Shown: positions 25,106-33,113 of the stretch, piece by piece
Layout: the number at the start of each line of letters is the position of its first letter
How positions within the stretch are numbered: the stretch's first letter is position 1
Assembly (NCBI GenBank): GCA_014239365.1
Contig: JAAZZB010000040.1
Coordinates: 1-52,802 of the forward strand
Direction of reading: 5' to 3'
Source: Verrucomicrobiia bacterium
GTDB taxonomy: Bacteria; Verrucomicrobiota; Verrucomicrobiia; Limisphaerales; UBA1100
DNA: 52,802 nt
Made by a program: the position numbers and the translations under genes
The notes under the pieces: model-generated
Databases searched by the model: none
What the model was told of the DNA's origin: nothing
The model's input: only the letters and a program-made list of their open reading frames with translations

Positions 25106-26335
25106 ATGGAAAAACTGCAACCCATACTCGGGAAACTCAAGGGGGCACTGGATCACCTTGAGAAAATTATCTTGGGCATCGTGTTGGTGGCGGTGGCGGT
25201 AATTTCCGTGATGATGCTGCTGGGGGCCAAGGGAGAACTAACCGATGTCAGCAAGGCAACCCAAATCACAACCTTGGGTGGTGGTGAGACTAAGCCAGAG
25301 GACATCAGTTCCTTGAGCAATTTGGTGCGAATCTCCAGTGATGATCCGCCCAACATCAATCTCGTGGGCGACAACCACACGGTGTTCAACTCCGCCAAAT
25401 GGAACAAAGTCGTCACCAACGGCGTTGATGCAACTGGCAAAACTGTTAGCGTCACCAATTTGGTGCGAGATTCGGTCACCCGTCCCTTGGGCATTTCCGC
25501 GTTGCGCGTCGAAGGCATCAAAGAAATTATCCTGACAATTACTCCAAAGATTCAATTCAATCGCACCCCCACCAGATTGGGCCCTAACAATATGCGGTAC
25601 ACATTCGAGGCCGAGGATGAATATCCTTCCCGGCATATGAGTGTTTCGCAGTTTATGGTTGTGAAGTACGGCAATCGTCATCCTTATTATGCCGGTCGAG
25701 GCGTGGACACCCTTCGTATGAGATCCTTTTTGCCTCAGATCCGTCCGTTTGGCAGAAAAAAAGCTATTTCCCCCAGCATTACACCCCACAAAAATAGCGA
25801 TGTGAGGTCCTTGCATCTCTTTGGGGGGATTCCCCATCCCACCAGTTGGGAGGTGAAGTATCGTTTCACGGATGCTTCCCTTGCCACGCGGATCGAAGAT
25901 GTGGTGCTCACACTCGACATCATCTACGGGCTCCCCAGCGGAGGGTATATGACCAACCTCAACCAGAAGGCCAAGGCCAACCAGCCCATCCCCGTTACCC
26001 GCGGGTATACGGCTGACCTTTTTTTTCAAACCGAATTCACCCCCAAACCCATTCGCTGGGAAGGCGCGCGCGAAGGGCTGCGGCTTTCCATTGATCAGGA
26101 AGTTTTTCGAGTGATCAAAATCACTTCGGATATGGTGCAGCTCGTGTCCGACCGTGGCTACGGCGGCAACGGCCAAATCTTCGACAAGCCATTGCAAGGC
26201 GTCGGCCCCGGGCAACCCGTGAAGCCGGGCCTCCCCGGCATCCCCGTGCCCGGCGGCGGCACCAATGCCCCTCCCACCAACACCGTACCCGCCCGCCCCA
26301 CTGTAGCCATTCCACCCGCAGCGAGAGGCCAGTAG
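25106..26335 (+). CDS. Amuc_1099-like pilus-associated protein
   Basis: 409 residues: a short N-terminus, one transmembrane helix (about 20-41, IILGIVLVAVAVISVMMLLGA) and a periplasmic region of about 330 residues with a Pro/Gly-rich tail. No enzyme motif is visible. Position between the Amuc_1100-like gene and the secretin, and its bitopic design, support the Amuc_1099 assignment and a role like PilP/PilO, linking the inner-membrane platform to the secretin. Confidence 0.8.
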   Translation: MEKLQPILGKLKGALDHLEKIILGIVLVAVAVISVMMLLGAKGELTDVSKATQITTLGGGETKPEDISSLSNLVRISSDDPPNINLVGDNHTVFNSAKWNKVVTNGVDATGKTVSVTNLVRDSVTRPLGISALRVEGIKEIILTITPKIQFNRTPTRLGPNNMRYTFEAEDEYPSRHMSVSQFMVVKYGNRHPYYAGRGVDTLRMRSFLPQIRPFGRKKAISPSITPHKNSDVRSLHLFGGIPHPTSWEVKYRFTDASLATRIEDVVLTLDIIYGLPSGGYMTNLNQKAKANQPIPVTRGYTADLFFQTEFTPKPIRWEGAREGLRLSIDQEVFRVIKITSDMVQLVSDRGYGGNGQIFDKPLQGVGPGQPVKPGLPGIPVPGGGTNAPPTNTVPARPTVAIPPAARGQ

Positions 26336-26373
26336 CCCGTGGCGTGTTTGCTAACAGGCGAATTATTATTTAC

Positions 26374-26401
26374 TTGTCAAACTCGTTCGTTCCGGTACTG
26401 T
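26374..26401 (+). promoter_or_regulatory. Possible promoter before the secretin gene
   Basis: TTGTCA, 16 nt, TACTGT in the 131-nt gap 26336-26466. The gap also holds the palindrome ggccgttctggcc near 26437. Tentative. Confidence 0.3.
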
Positions 26402-26466
26402 GCCCGAGGGGCTGATTTATCAGTCAGGGGGAATCGGCCGTTCTGGCCAAAACAACTGGGGGTATT

Positions 26467-29400
26467 ATGAAACAGGTGGGGTTTGTTTTTCGTGCTGTAT
26501 TTTCTATTGGCTTGATTGCCAATTCCTTAAACATTTTTGCGGCCGCACCGCCGCCGGATATGCCTTCGCAGGATGCCATTCAGCGCCTGATGGAAGAAGA
26601 ACGTCGGCGACTGGCGCAGGAGGTCAACGATCCCATCACGCAAGAAGCCATCGCCAATGCCAAGCTCGTGGCAGCCGCGCTGGCCAACATCGATCGCAAA
26701 TCGCAAATCTCTCTCAATTCCGTGCTGCAACTTGCCCGGCAAGCGTCGCAGTCCGCCCGTAACGCCGATGCCATTTCGAAATATCGTCACGCCATCAAAA
26801 TCGAGCACGAATTCAAAGCCTACGTGAACACCCAGCTTCAGGGACTGTTGCGCGCGGATCACGCGATTTATATCAAGGCACTCTCCACATTGGATTTATC
26901 CATGCGCGAAATCCTCAGCGGTTATGTAAAGGTAACCCGGGTGAGGGTGGAAGCGGCCTGGCAGAGGAGTGATTTTTTAGTGGCCAAGGGATATATCGAG
27001 GACACCCTCGGCTGGTTGCCCGGCAACATCGAACTGCAAATGCTCCTTCGCGAAAGTGAAAAACAGAGCGCGGCATACGTGAGACGCGAGCCATCACCCG
27101 ATGCCGCGAGCCGGGCGGAAGAATTGTATAATCGCGATCTGAGAATTGTTCAACTGCTCAAGGACGGGCGGTTTTACTATGAGTTGGATGATATGGATAA
27201 TGCCAAGCGCGTTTTTGAACAGGTGATGTTGGTTGATGGCCGCAATGATATCGCCGATAATTACCTGCGATTGATCAACAAATACAAGAACGATGCCGCC
27301 AAGGATGCCCGCGCGCGCGAACGCCGGGATCGAATCGAAGAGGTAAACGCGGCTTGGGATCCGATGCCTCATCAACGCAACTTGCCCACCCCCAATCCCA
27401 CGTGGATACGTCAAACCGGCGGCAGCCCAAATCAACCCGGCGGCCCCGGTGCCAACAACACGATTATGAACAAGCTGCAAAGCATTCGTGTGCCCAACGT
27501 GCCGCCGATGGCGGGGATGGCGCTCAATGAAGCAGTGAGTCTGATCACTCAAATGGCGGCAGAAAATGATACCATTTCAGTCAACCCACTCGACAAAGGC
27601 ATCAATGTTTGGATCAAAACCGATCTGCCGGAGTACGCAAAAATCGTGGGCAATTTCCCACACCTCGGCTCTCCCCACATCAATCCCGCCAATGGATTGC
27701 CATTGGGCCGGCCGGTGATGAAACAAGTCGGCGGCAGTATGGCCGATGGGTTGAGGAGCGGGGCGACATCCGGCGCACAATCAAATGGCGGATTGCCCAG
27801 CGTGCCCACCATCGGCGGCGGTCGACTGGATCCCACGCGCATTACCATCCAGGGCCTCACCGCGCCCCTCACCAATTTGAGCCTCTCGCAGTTGCTGAAC
27901 ATTATCACCAAATCCTGTGATCAACCGATCGATTGGAAGGTGAGCGAAGGCACGGTGATGCTTTCCTATCGCCCGGCGGATGCGGACTATGTCACCAAAG
28001 AATACCAAGTAAAACCCAATGCGTTTTTCACAAAACTCGTGCAGATGGGCCCCACCAGTCGGCAGCTTTCGCCCCCGGTCAAATCGAGCTTGGGCGAGGG
28101 ATTCGATTCGGCGATTCATTCCAAGCAAATCCAAAGCGGCAGTCGCAGCAATCTCTATCTCGGCCAGTCCTCCAATGGCGGCGGCGGGATGGCGAGCAGC
28201 GGCGGCAGCGGCGGCGGCGGTTTGGGCGCCAATCAAGCGGCCTCGCAAGCGGTGGTGGCGTATTTGGCGCAGTTTGGAATCACAGCGCAAGTGGTGTTTA
28301 ACCCGAGCAACGGTCAGTTGTTGGTGCGGGCGCAATTGGCCAACCTCGAGCAAATTGAGCAGGTCATTGAAATTCTCAACACCTCGCCGGAGCAATTAGT
28401 CATTGAAGCCAAGTTTGCCGAGATTGAGTTTAACGAAGGCGAATCACTGGGCTTCGATTGGTACCTCGGAAACTTTATGATGCAAAACGGCAAGTACATC
28501 ACCGGTGCCGGCCCGCAACCCACTTACATTGGCCGGCCCACTGCGGCGAATCCATCCGGCTTTTTTCCATACCCGGGCACGCTGCAGGGCAATACCTTTG
28601 TGCCGAGCCAGTATAGCATTCAGCCCAGCCCGAATGAAGGCCGCCTCACTTCCGGCTTCAAGGGCTACGGTAATCCGCTTTGGACTTTCACCGGCCTAAT
28701 GACCGATCCGCAATTCCGCGTGGTGCTCAATGCCATTGATCAACAGGATGGCGCTGAGCTGCTTTCCGCGCCGCGCATTCTGGCCATCAGCGGTCGGCAG
28801 GCCACCATTGCCGTGCAGGATAACCGCTCTATTGTTACCGGATTGCAGCCCACAGTTACCCCCGGCACGGGCGGCGGCTTTGGCGGCGGCGGCGGCGCGG
28901 GTGGCGGCACCTTGACTCCAACGGTCACCCAACAACAAATGGGCCCTTCGCTCACGGTGTTGCCCTATGTGAATGCCGATGGCTACACCATTGAAATGTC
29001 CATCGCTCCCTCCATCACCGAGTTTTTGGGTTATGAGGAAACCACTTTTGAAGCATCAGTGTTTGCCGCCGGCGGCAACGTGGTGCGCCAGCAAGTGCCC
29101 CTGCCCCGCATCCGCACGCGCAACCTTAACGTCCAATGCGTGGTGTGGGATCAAACTGTCCTTGCGCTCGGCGGGCTCATTTCCGAGACAACACAAACCA
29201 CCAAGGACAAAGTACCCTTCCTCGGCGACTTGCCGTTCCTTGGCCGCTTGTGGCGCGGCGAGGGCCACAGCAGCAAGAAAAAGAATATGGTGATTTACGT
29301 GAAGCCCACCATCATTGACCCAGCGGGCAATCCGAAGAATCGCCCCGGTCAACTGCCCTTCGCGCGCACCACCGCGCCGGATGCAGTGACCTTTATTAAC

Positions 29401-29523
29401 CCGGGCAATCCCAACGCCAACCTTGGCGGCGCCGTCGCACCGGGCGCAGGCGCAGGCGGCGCACCGGGCGGTGGCGGCGGCATCAATAATAAGATGCTCA
29501 AACGCTCCACCTATCGCCCCTAA
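26467..29523 (+). CDS. Secretin (Amuc_1098-like type IV pilus outer membrane protein)
   Basis: 1018 residues. A signal peptide ends near residue 26. The next 250 residues are helical and TPR-like (ARQASQSARNADAISKYRHA, YELDDMDNAKRVFEQVM). Secretin N-domains follow at about 455-505 and 605-640, and the C-domain pore near 640-960 (PSLTVLPYVNADGYTIEMSI, ALGGLISETTQTTKDKVPFLGDLPFLGRLW, KKKNMVIYVKPTII). It forms the outer-membrane channel of a type IV pilus or type II-like machine. Gly-rich runs occur near 566-588, 799-815 and 986-1007. GGGGG upstream of the ATG is the likely ribosome-binding site. Confidence 0.93.
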   Translation: MKQVGFVFRAVFSIGLIANSLNIFAAAPPPDMPSQDAIQRLMEEERRRLAQEVNDPITQEAIANAKLVAAALANIDRKSQISLNSVLQLARQASQSARNADAISKYRHAIKIEHEFKAYVNTQLQGLLRADHAIYIKALSTLDLSMREILSGYVKVTRVRVEAAWQRSDFLVAKGYIEDTLGWLPGNIELQMLLRESEKQSAAYVRREPSPDAASRAEELYNRDLRIVQLLKDGRFYYELDDMDNAKRVFEQVMLVDGRNDIADNYLRLINKYKNDAAKDARARERRDRIEEVNAAWDPMPHQRNLPTPNPTWIRQTGGSPNQPGGPGANNTIMNKLQSIRVPNVPPMAGMALNEAVSLITQMAAENDTISVNPLDKGINVWIKTDLPEYAKIVGNFPHLGSPHINPANGLPLGRPVMKQVGGSMADGLRSGATSGAQSNGGLPSVPTIGGGRLDPTRITIQGLTAPLTNLSLSQLLNIITKSCDQPIDWKVSEGTVMLSYRPADADYVTKEYQVKPNAFFTKLVQMGPTSRQLSPPVKSSLGEGFDSAIHSKQIQSGSRSNLYLGQSSNGGGGMASSGGSGGGGLGANQAASQAVVAYLAQFGITAQVVFNPSNGQLLVRAQLANLEQIEQVIEILNTSPEQLVIEAKFAEIEFNEGESLGFDWYLGNFMMQNGKYITGAGPQPTYIGRPTAANPSGFFPYPGTLQGNTFVPSQYSIQPSPNEGRLTSGFKGYGNPLWTFTGLMTDPQFRVVLNAIDQQDGAELLSAPRILAISGRQATIAVQDNRSIVTGLQPTVTPGTGGGFGGGGGAGGGTLTPTVTQQQMGPSLTVLPYVNADGYTIEMSIAPSITEFLGYEETTFEASVFAAGGNVVRQQVPLPRIRTRNLNVQCVVWDQTVLALGGLISETTQTTKDKVPFLGDLPFLGRLWRGEGHSSKKKNMVIYVKPTIIDPAGNPKNRPGQLPFARTTAPDAVTFINPGNPNANLGGAVAPGAGAGGAPGGGGGINNKMLKRSTYRP

Positions 29524-29524
29524 C

Positions 29525-30409
29525 ATGATGGGCGCCGATCGCCTGCTCATTGTCGACGGGCATCACTTTGCCTATCGGTCGTTTTACGCCATCCGGCGCA
29601 TGAACGCGCCGGATGGCTTTCCCACCAACGCACTTTACGGCTTCATCAACTCAATGCGCCGAATGCGCGAGCGCGTTTCGCCCACGCACATCGCAGTGAT
29701 TTGGGATGGCGGACTCGATGAGGAACGCACCGAATCGCTGCCCAATTACAAAGCCGAGCGCGATCCAATGCCCGATGATTTGGAGCAGCAACTCGATGCG
29801 TTGGATGAATGGCTAACCGCCGCCGGACTGCACTCGTGGTGCCACGAAGGTGTGGAGGCCGATGACGTGATCGGCACGCTCACACGCCAAGCGGAGGCCG
29901 CCGGATTGCCGGTGGTGATTGCCAGCTCGGACAAAGATTTTTTCCAGCTCATCAATCCCAACGTGCACCTGCTCAATCCCAACGACAAAACCGATACCCT
30001 TTGGCAAGCCGAACAAGTGCGCGCCAAGACCGGCGTGGAGCCCGCACAAATTATCGACTGGCTCAGCCTCGTGGGCGATAGCGTGGACGGCATCCCCGGC
30101 GTGCGCGGCGTGGGCCCCAAGACGGCCACGAAGTTGTTGGCGGAATATGGAACAGCGGAAAATTTATATGCGAACCTGGCCTCCGTGAAGCCGGATGGAT
30201 TGCGCGCGCGCCTGAGCGATGCCACGGAGGAGGTGCAGCGCAATCAGGAATTGGTCGCGCTCAAAGAAATTTCCGAATGGGAAACGGAGCTTGAAGATCT
30301 CCGCCCCGGCGCGGACGACTACGCCACGTTGCACGCGCAATACACGCGATGGAATTTTCGTACGTTGTTAAATGAACTCGAAGCAGGGCGGCAAGGAGAG
30401 TTGTTGTGA
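29525..30409 (+). CDS. Stand-alone 5'-3' exonuclease (PolI N-domain/FEN-like)
   Basis: 294 residues homologous to the N-terminal domain of DNA polymerase I, without the polymerase. Metal-binding acidic motifs are LLIVDGHHFAYRSFYA, VIWDGG, VEADDVIGTL and SSDKDFFQL; the helix-hairpin-helix DNA-binding motif is GIPGVRGVGPKTATKLL. It would cleave flaps or remove RNA primers; a similar stand-alone enzyme is E. coli ExoIX (Xni). The ATG at 29525 lies 1 nt after the secretin stop, so it is translated with the pilus-like operon, which is unexpected for a DNA-repair enzyme. An ATG at 29528 is an equal alternative. Confidence 0.92.
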   Translation: MMGADRLLIVDGHHFAYRSFYAIRRMNAPDGFPTNALYGFINSMRRMRERVSPTHIAVIWDGGLDEERTESLPNYKAERDPMPDDLEQQLDALDEWLTAAGLHSWCHEGVEADDVIGTLTRQAEAAGLPVVIASSDKDFFQLINPNVHLLNPNDKTDTLWQAEQVRAKTGVEPAQIIDWLSLVGDSVDGIPGVRGVGPKTATKLLAEYGTAENLYANLASVKPDGLRARLSDATEEVQRNQELVALKEISEWETELEDLRPGADDYATLHAQYTRWNFRTLLNELEAGRQGELL

Positions 30410-30492
30410 CTCAACCGGTTGGGGTGGTAAAAATGTTACCCACAATATTATCCGCAATTGTGAAAAAGTAGTTGACGGAACGGGTGAATTCT

Positions 30493-30531
30493 GAGACAAC
30501 CCGTCTCAAGGAGTGCGCCCTAGGGCACAGG
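30493..30531 (+). promoter_or_regulatory. Structured leader before the exported-protein operon
   Basis: The 206-nt gap before the gene at 30616 holds no gene. It contains a small hairpin gagacaacccgtctc (30493-30507), and the palindrome gccctagggc (flanked by gtgc/ac) near 30514-30529. A TTGACG box lies at 30472-30477 with no convincing -10 box. A long untranslated leader is likely; I see no match to a known riboswitch. Confidence 0.35.
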
Positions 30532-30615
30532 GATGGGCCTCGCATCAGCGGGGGGGAATCACCAACAAGCGATTCTGCGTCTGTGATTTAGGGCAAAAAA
30601 CCAAGGAGGATGGAC

Positions 30616-32829
30616 ATGAAAAATGTTTCTACAAAGGTCATTTTGGCCGTTGCTTGTGCCTGGAGTGTATCGATTTCCAACGCAGCTTTAATGCCGCTCG
30701 GCGGTGAGTATGCTTTGCTTGGCGATATCGAGGGTCACCAATCCAACCCCCACGTTGCCGTGGATTCAAACGGTGGATTTGTAGTGTGGCAAAATGCCAC
30801 GCAAAGCAGCGGCGAACGTATTCTAGTGCAACGCCTCAATTCCGATTACGTCGGCGCAGGGGCCGTGCAGCAAGTGAGCCAAGGCGCGGCGGGATCCAAT
30901 GAAGTAAACCCGCGCGCGGTGATGCGTTCTGATGGCGGCGGTGCTTTGGTGTGGGAGGCCGGGCCGCGTGGCAATTCAGATGTGTTCGTGCGCTTCATCA
31001 ATGCTCAGGGGAATTTTACCACCGGCACGATTATGGCCAATTCATTTGCCGGCAGCATCCAGCGGGATGCTTCAGTGGCCGCGTTGGATAATGGCGGCGT
31101 GGTGGTGGTGTGGGAAAGCGTGGGGCAGGATGGCTCCGGCGAAGGCATTTACGGCCAGCGTTTTAACGCCCAGGGCATCCGCGTGGGCAGTGAGTTTTTG
31201 GTGAATCAATCCACCGCAGCTAATCAAAGTGATCCCAGCGTGACGGCGCTCAGCGGTGGCCAATTTGTCGTGGGCTGGTTGAGCCAAACTCAAAATGGAC
31301 GCAATAGTTCCGGCGCAGCCAACTTGCGCAATAATGTGATGGGCCGTTTGTACGGCAGCAATGGCGCGGCGGTGGGCAATGAATATCGGCTCAACGACGG
31401 CGACGTGATGGCCGCCGACCCGCTCGTGGCCAGTCGGCCGGATGGAGGGTTTCTGCTTACTTGGGTTCAGAAAGACGAAGTCAACACCCGCAATAGCACG
31501 GATGTTTATATCAAAACATTCGATGGCAACGGCCTGCCCTCTGCGCAGTCCGCGCGGCACAATACGTATCTCACCGGCACGCAATCCACTCCCGAAGTGG
31601 CGATGGTGGGCGACGATGCATTGGTCACTTGGGCCACCGCCGGACAGGATGCCGGCGGGTTGGGCGTGCAGGGCCGGATGCTTTCGGGCGGCACGGAATT
31701 TCAAATCAACTCACAAGGTCAGCTCAACCAAAGTATGCCCACCATCGGTTCCGATGGCACGGGCAAATACATCGCCGTGTGGGTGAACACGATGAAGGCG
31801 GACCATTCAATTTTATCCGCCCAACGCTATCTCGTGCCCAACGGCAATGTGGGAGACGGCATAGTGGATGTGACCGCCGGCGAAGTGCAAGTGGTGGGCG
31901 CGGAAATCAAGCGACGCCGCACCAATGCCTCGGCGGCCAACAACGCCGCCGCTGCGCCCGGAACCGTCTTTGGCGGGCAGGGCAGCACTGTGACAATGAA
32001 TATCTCCACGCCCGCGCCGGTGACTATGGCCAAGCCCGTGCCGGTGGTGGCCAGTGTGGCCCCGGAAACTGTTCAATCTGCCAAACCGGAAAAAGTAGCG
32101 CTTGTGCGCCCCGACTCCCCACGCACGGCCCAACCGGCGAATGCTTCGACCCTCCAATCGCCCCGGATGAATCAAGCCGCTGCGATGGCGCTGCAAAATT
32201 CTGCGCGCACACAGGCCCAAGCCCAGCCGAGGCGATTGAATACGCGCAACCCATACGGAAGCACCCAATCCATCAGTGCATCACGCAACATTATGTTGCA
32301 ACGGGCGCAGCAAAGCCGCCCTTCTTTTGCTAACACCCAAATGGCATCCATCCGCACGGGGATGATGAACCGAAATTATCCGGCCAGCAGCACTGCCTCG
32401 CGCGCCGCGTGGTCGCAACGGGGCTCCTCCATTCGCCCCCAAGCTCCCGGCCGAACGAGCACGCGTCAGGCTCCGCAGCGACCAACCCGAATCACCCCGA
32501 CCCATGAACAGCGCAGTGTGGGCCGCAATGTTCAGCCTTCTGCAGCGAGTGAACGTTTTGCCGTTGTACGGGGTAATGCTCAGGCATCCGCCCAACTCGC
32601 CCGCGATATGGGCAACCGCGCGGTACCCGCTTCGGTGGTGCGCAATGGTCGCGGTTCGCGACTCACGTGGATTTCCAACTCGGGAAAGAATTACCAAGTG
32701 CAATATTCCAACGACAGTCAAAGCTGGAGAAACTTGGGCAACTCGCGCACCGGTCAGCGAACGGGTTTTGATAGTATGTCGGTAAATAACGGCGGCCACC
32801 GTTACTTGCGGGTGGTACAAACGAATTAG
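30616..32829 (+). CDS. Exported protein with propeller-like repeats and disordered middle
   Basis: 737 residues from the ATG at 30616, chosen because AAGGAGG lies 6 nt before it; an ATG at 30610 is too close. A signal peptide ends near SNA at about residue 22. Residues about 30-410 carry repeated blade-like units (GGFVVWQNA, GGALVWEAG, GGVVVVWESVGQDGSGEGIYGQRF, GQFVVGWLSQT, GGFLLTWVQK), suggesting a beta-propeller. Residues about 430-670 are Ala/Pro/Gln/Arg-rich and probably disordered. The last 60 residues (YQVQYSNDSQSWRNLGN) match a C-terminal domain common in verrucomicrobial exported proteins. Function unknown; surface or matrix role inferred from neighbours. Confidence 0.82.
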   Translation: MKNVSTKVILAVACAWSVSISNAALMPLGGEYALLGDIEGHQSNPHVAVDSNGGFVVWQNATQSSGERILVQRLNSDYVGAGAVQQVSQGAAGSNEVNPRAVMRSDGGGALVWEAGPRGNSDVFVRFINAQGNFTTGTIMANSFAGSIQRDASVAALDNGGVVVVWESVGQDGSGEGIYGQRFNAQGIRVGSEFLVNQSTAANQSDPSVTALSGGQFVVGWLSQTQNGRNSSGAANLRNNVMGRLYGSNGAAVGNEYRLNDGDVMAADPLVASRPDGGFLLTWVQKDEVNTRNSTDVYIKTFDGNGLPSAQSARHNTYLTGTQSTPEVAMVGDDALVTWATAGQDAGGLGVQGRMLSGGTEFQINSQGQLNQSMPTIGSDGTGKYIAVWVNTMKADHSILSAQRYLVPNGNVGDGIVDVTAGEVQVVGAEIKRRRTNASAANNAAAAPGTVFGGQGSTVTMNISTPAPVTMAKPVPVVASVAPETVQSAKPEKVALVRPDSPRTAQPANASTLQSPRMNQAAAMALQNSARTQAQAQPRRLNTRNPYGSTQSISASRNIMLQRAQQSRPSFANTQMASIRTGMMNRNYPASSTASRAAWSQRGSSIRPQAPGRTSTRQAPQRPTRITPTHEQRSVGRNVQPSAASERFAVVRGNAQASAQLARDMGNRAVPASVVRNGRGSRLTWISNSGKNYQVQYSNDSQSWRNLGNSRTGQRTGFDSMSVNNGGHRYLRVVQTN

Positions 32830-32861
32830 TTTTGAGTGTCACAGGGAGGGGAACTGGACAA

Positions 32862-33113
32862 ATGAAACAGGCGTACATAGGGATGTTATCCGCCGCACTG
32901 CTGCTTGCAGCGGTGTGGGATGTGTGCGGTCTTAAAAAACACGGGACTGTGACGACCCAAATTCAATGGTATTTAAAATCTCCCGAGCGTCCGCCTTTTA
33001 GCGGGCCACAGGTGCAACGCAGGCCATCCGGCAATTTGCCGGAACTCCACTGGCTGAATCATGCGAAGCACCCAGTAATTCCCAGGCTAACCAAGGGGAA
33101 CGGAGAATTATGA
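32862..33113 (+). CDS. Small exported protein, unknown
   Basis: 83 residues with a signal-like N-terminus (MKQAYIGMLSAALLLAAVW) and a short basic, Pro-rich remainder. GGGAGGGG lies upstream of the ATG at 32862. Its stop overlaps the next start (ATGA at 33110), so it is coupled to the 1314-residue gene. No family recognised. Its size and the coupling suggest an accessory or leader role for the large protein, or simply a translated spacer. Confidence 0.6.
   Translation: MKQAYIGMLSAALLLAAVWDVCGLKKHGTVTTQIQWYLKSPERPPFSGPQVQRRPSGNLPELHWLNHAKHPVIPRLTKGNGEL

Noticed and set aside
30410..30615. Cyclic-di-GMP or other known riboswitch before the exported-protein operon
   Set aside because: I found hairpins but no conserved riboswitch core.
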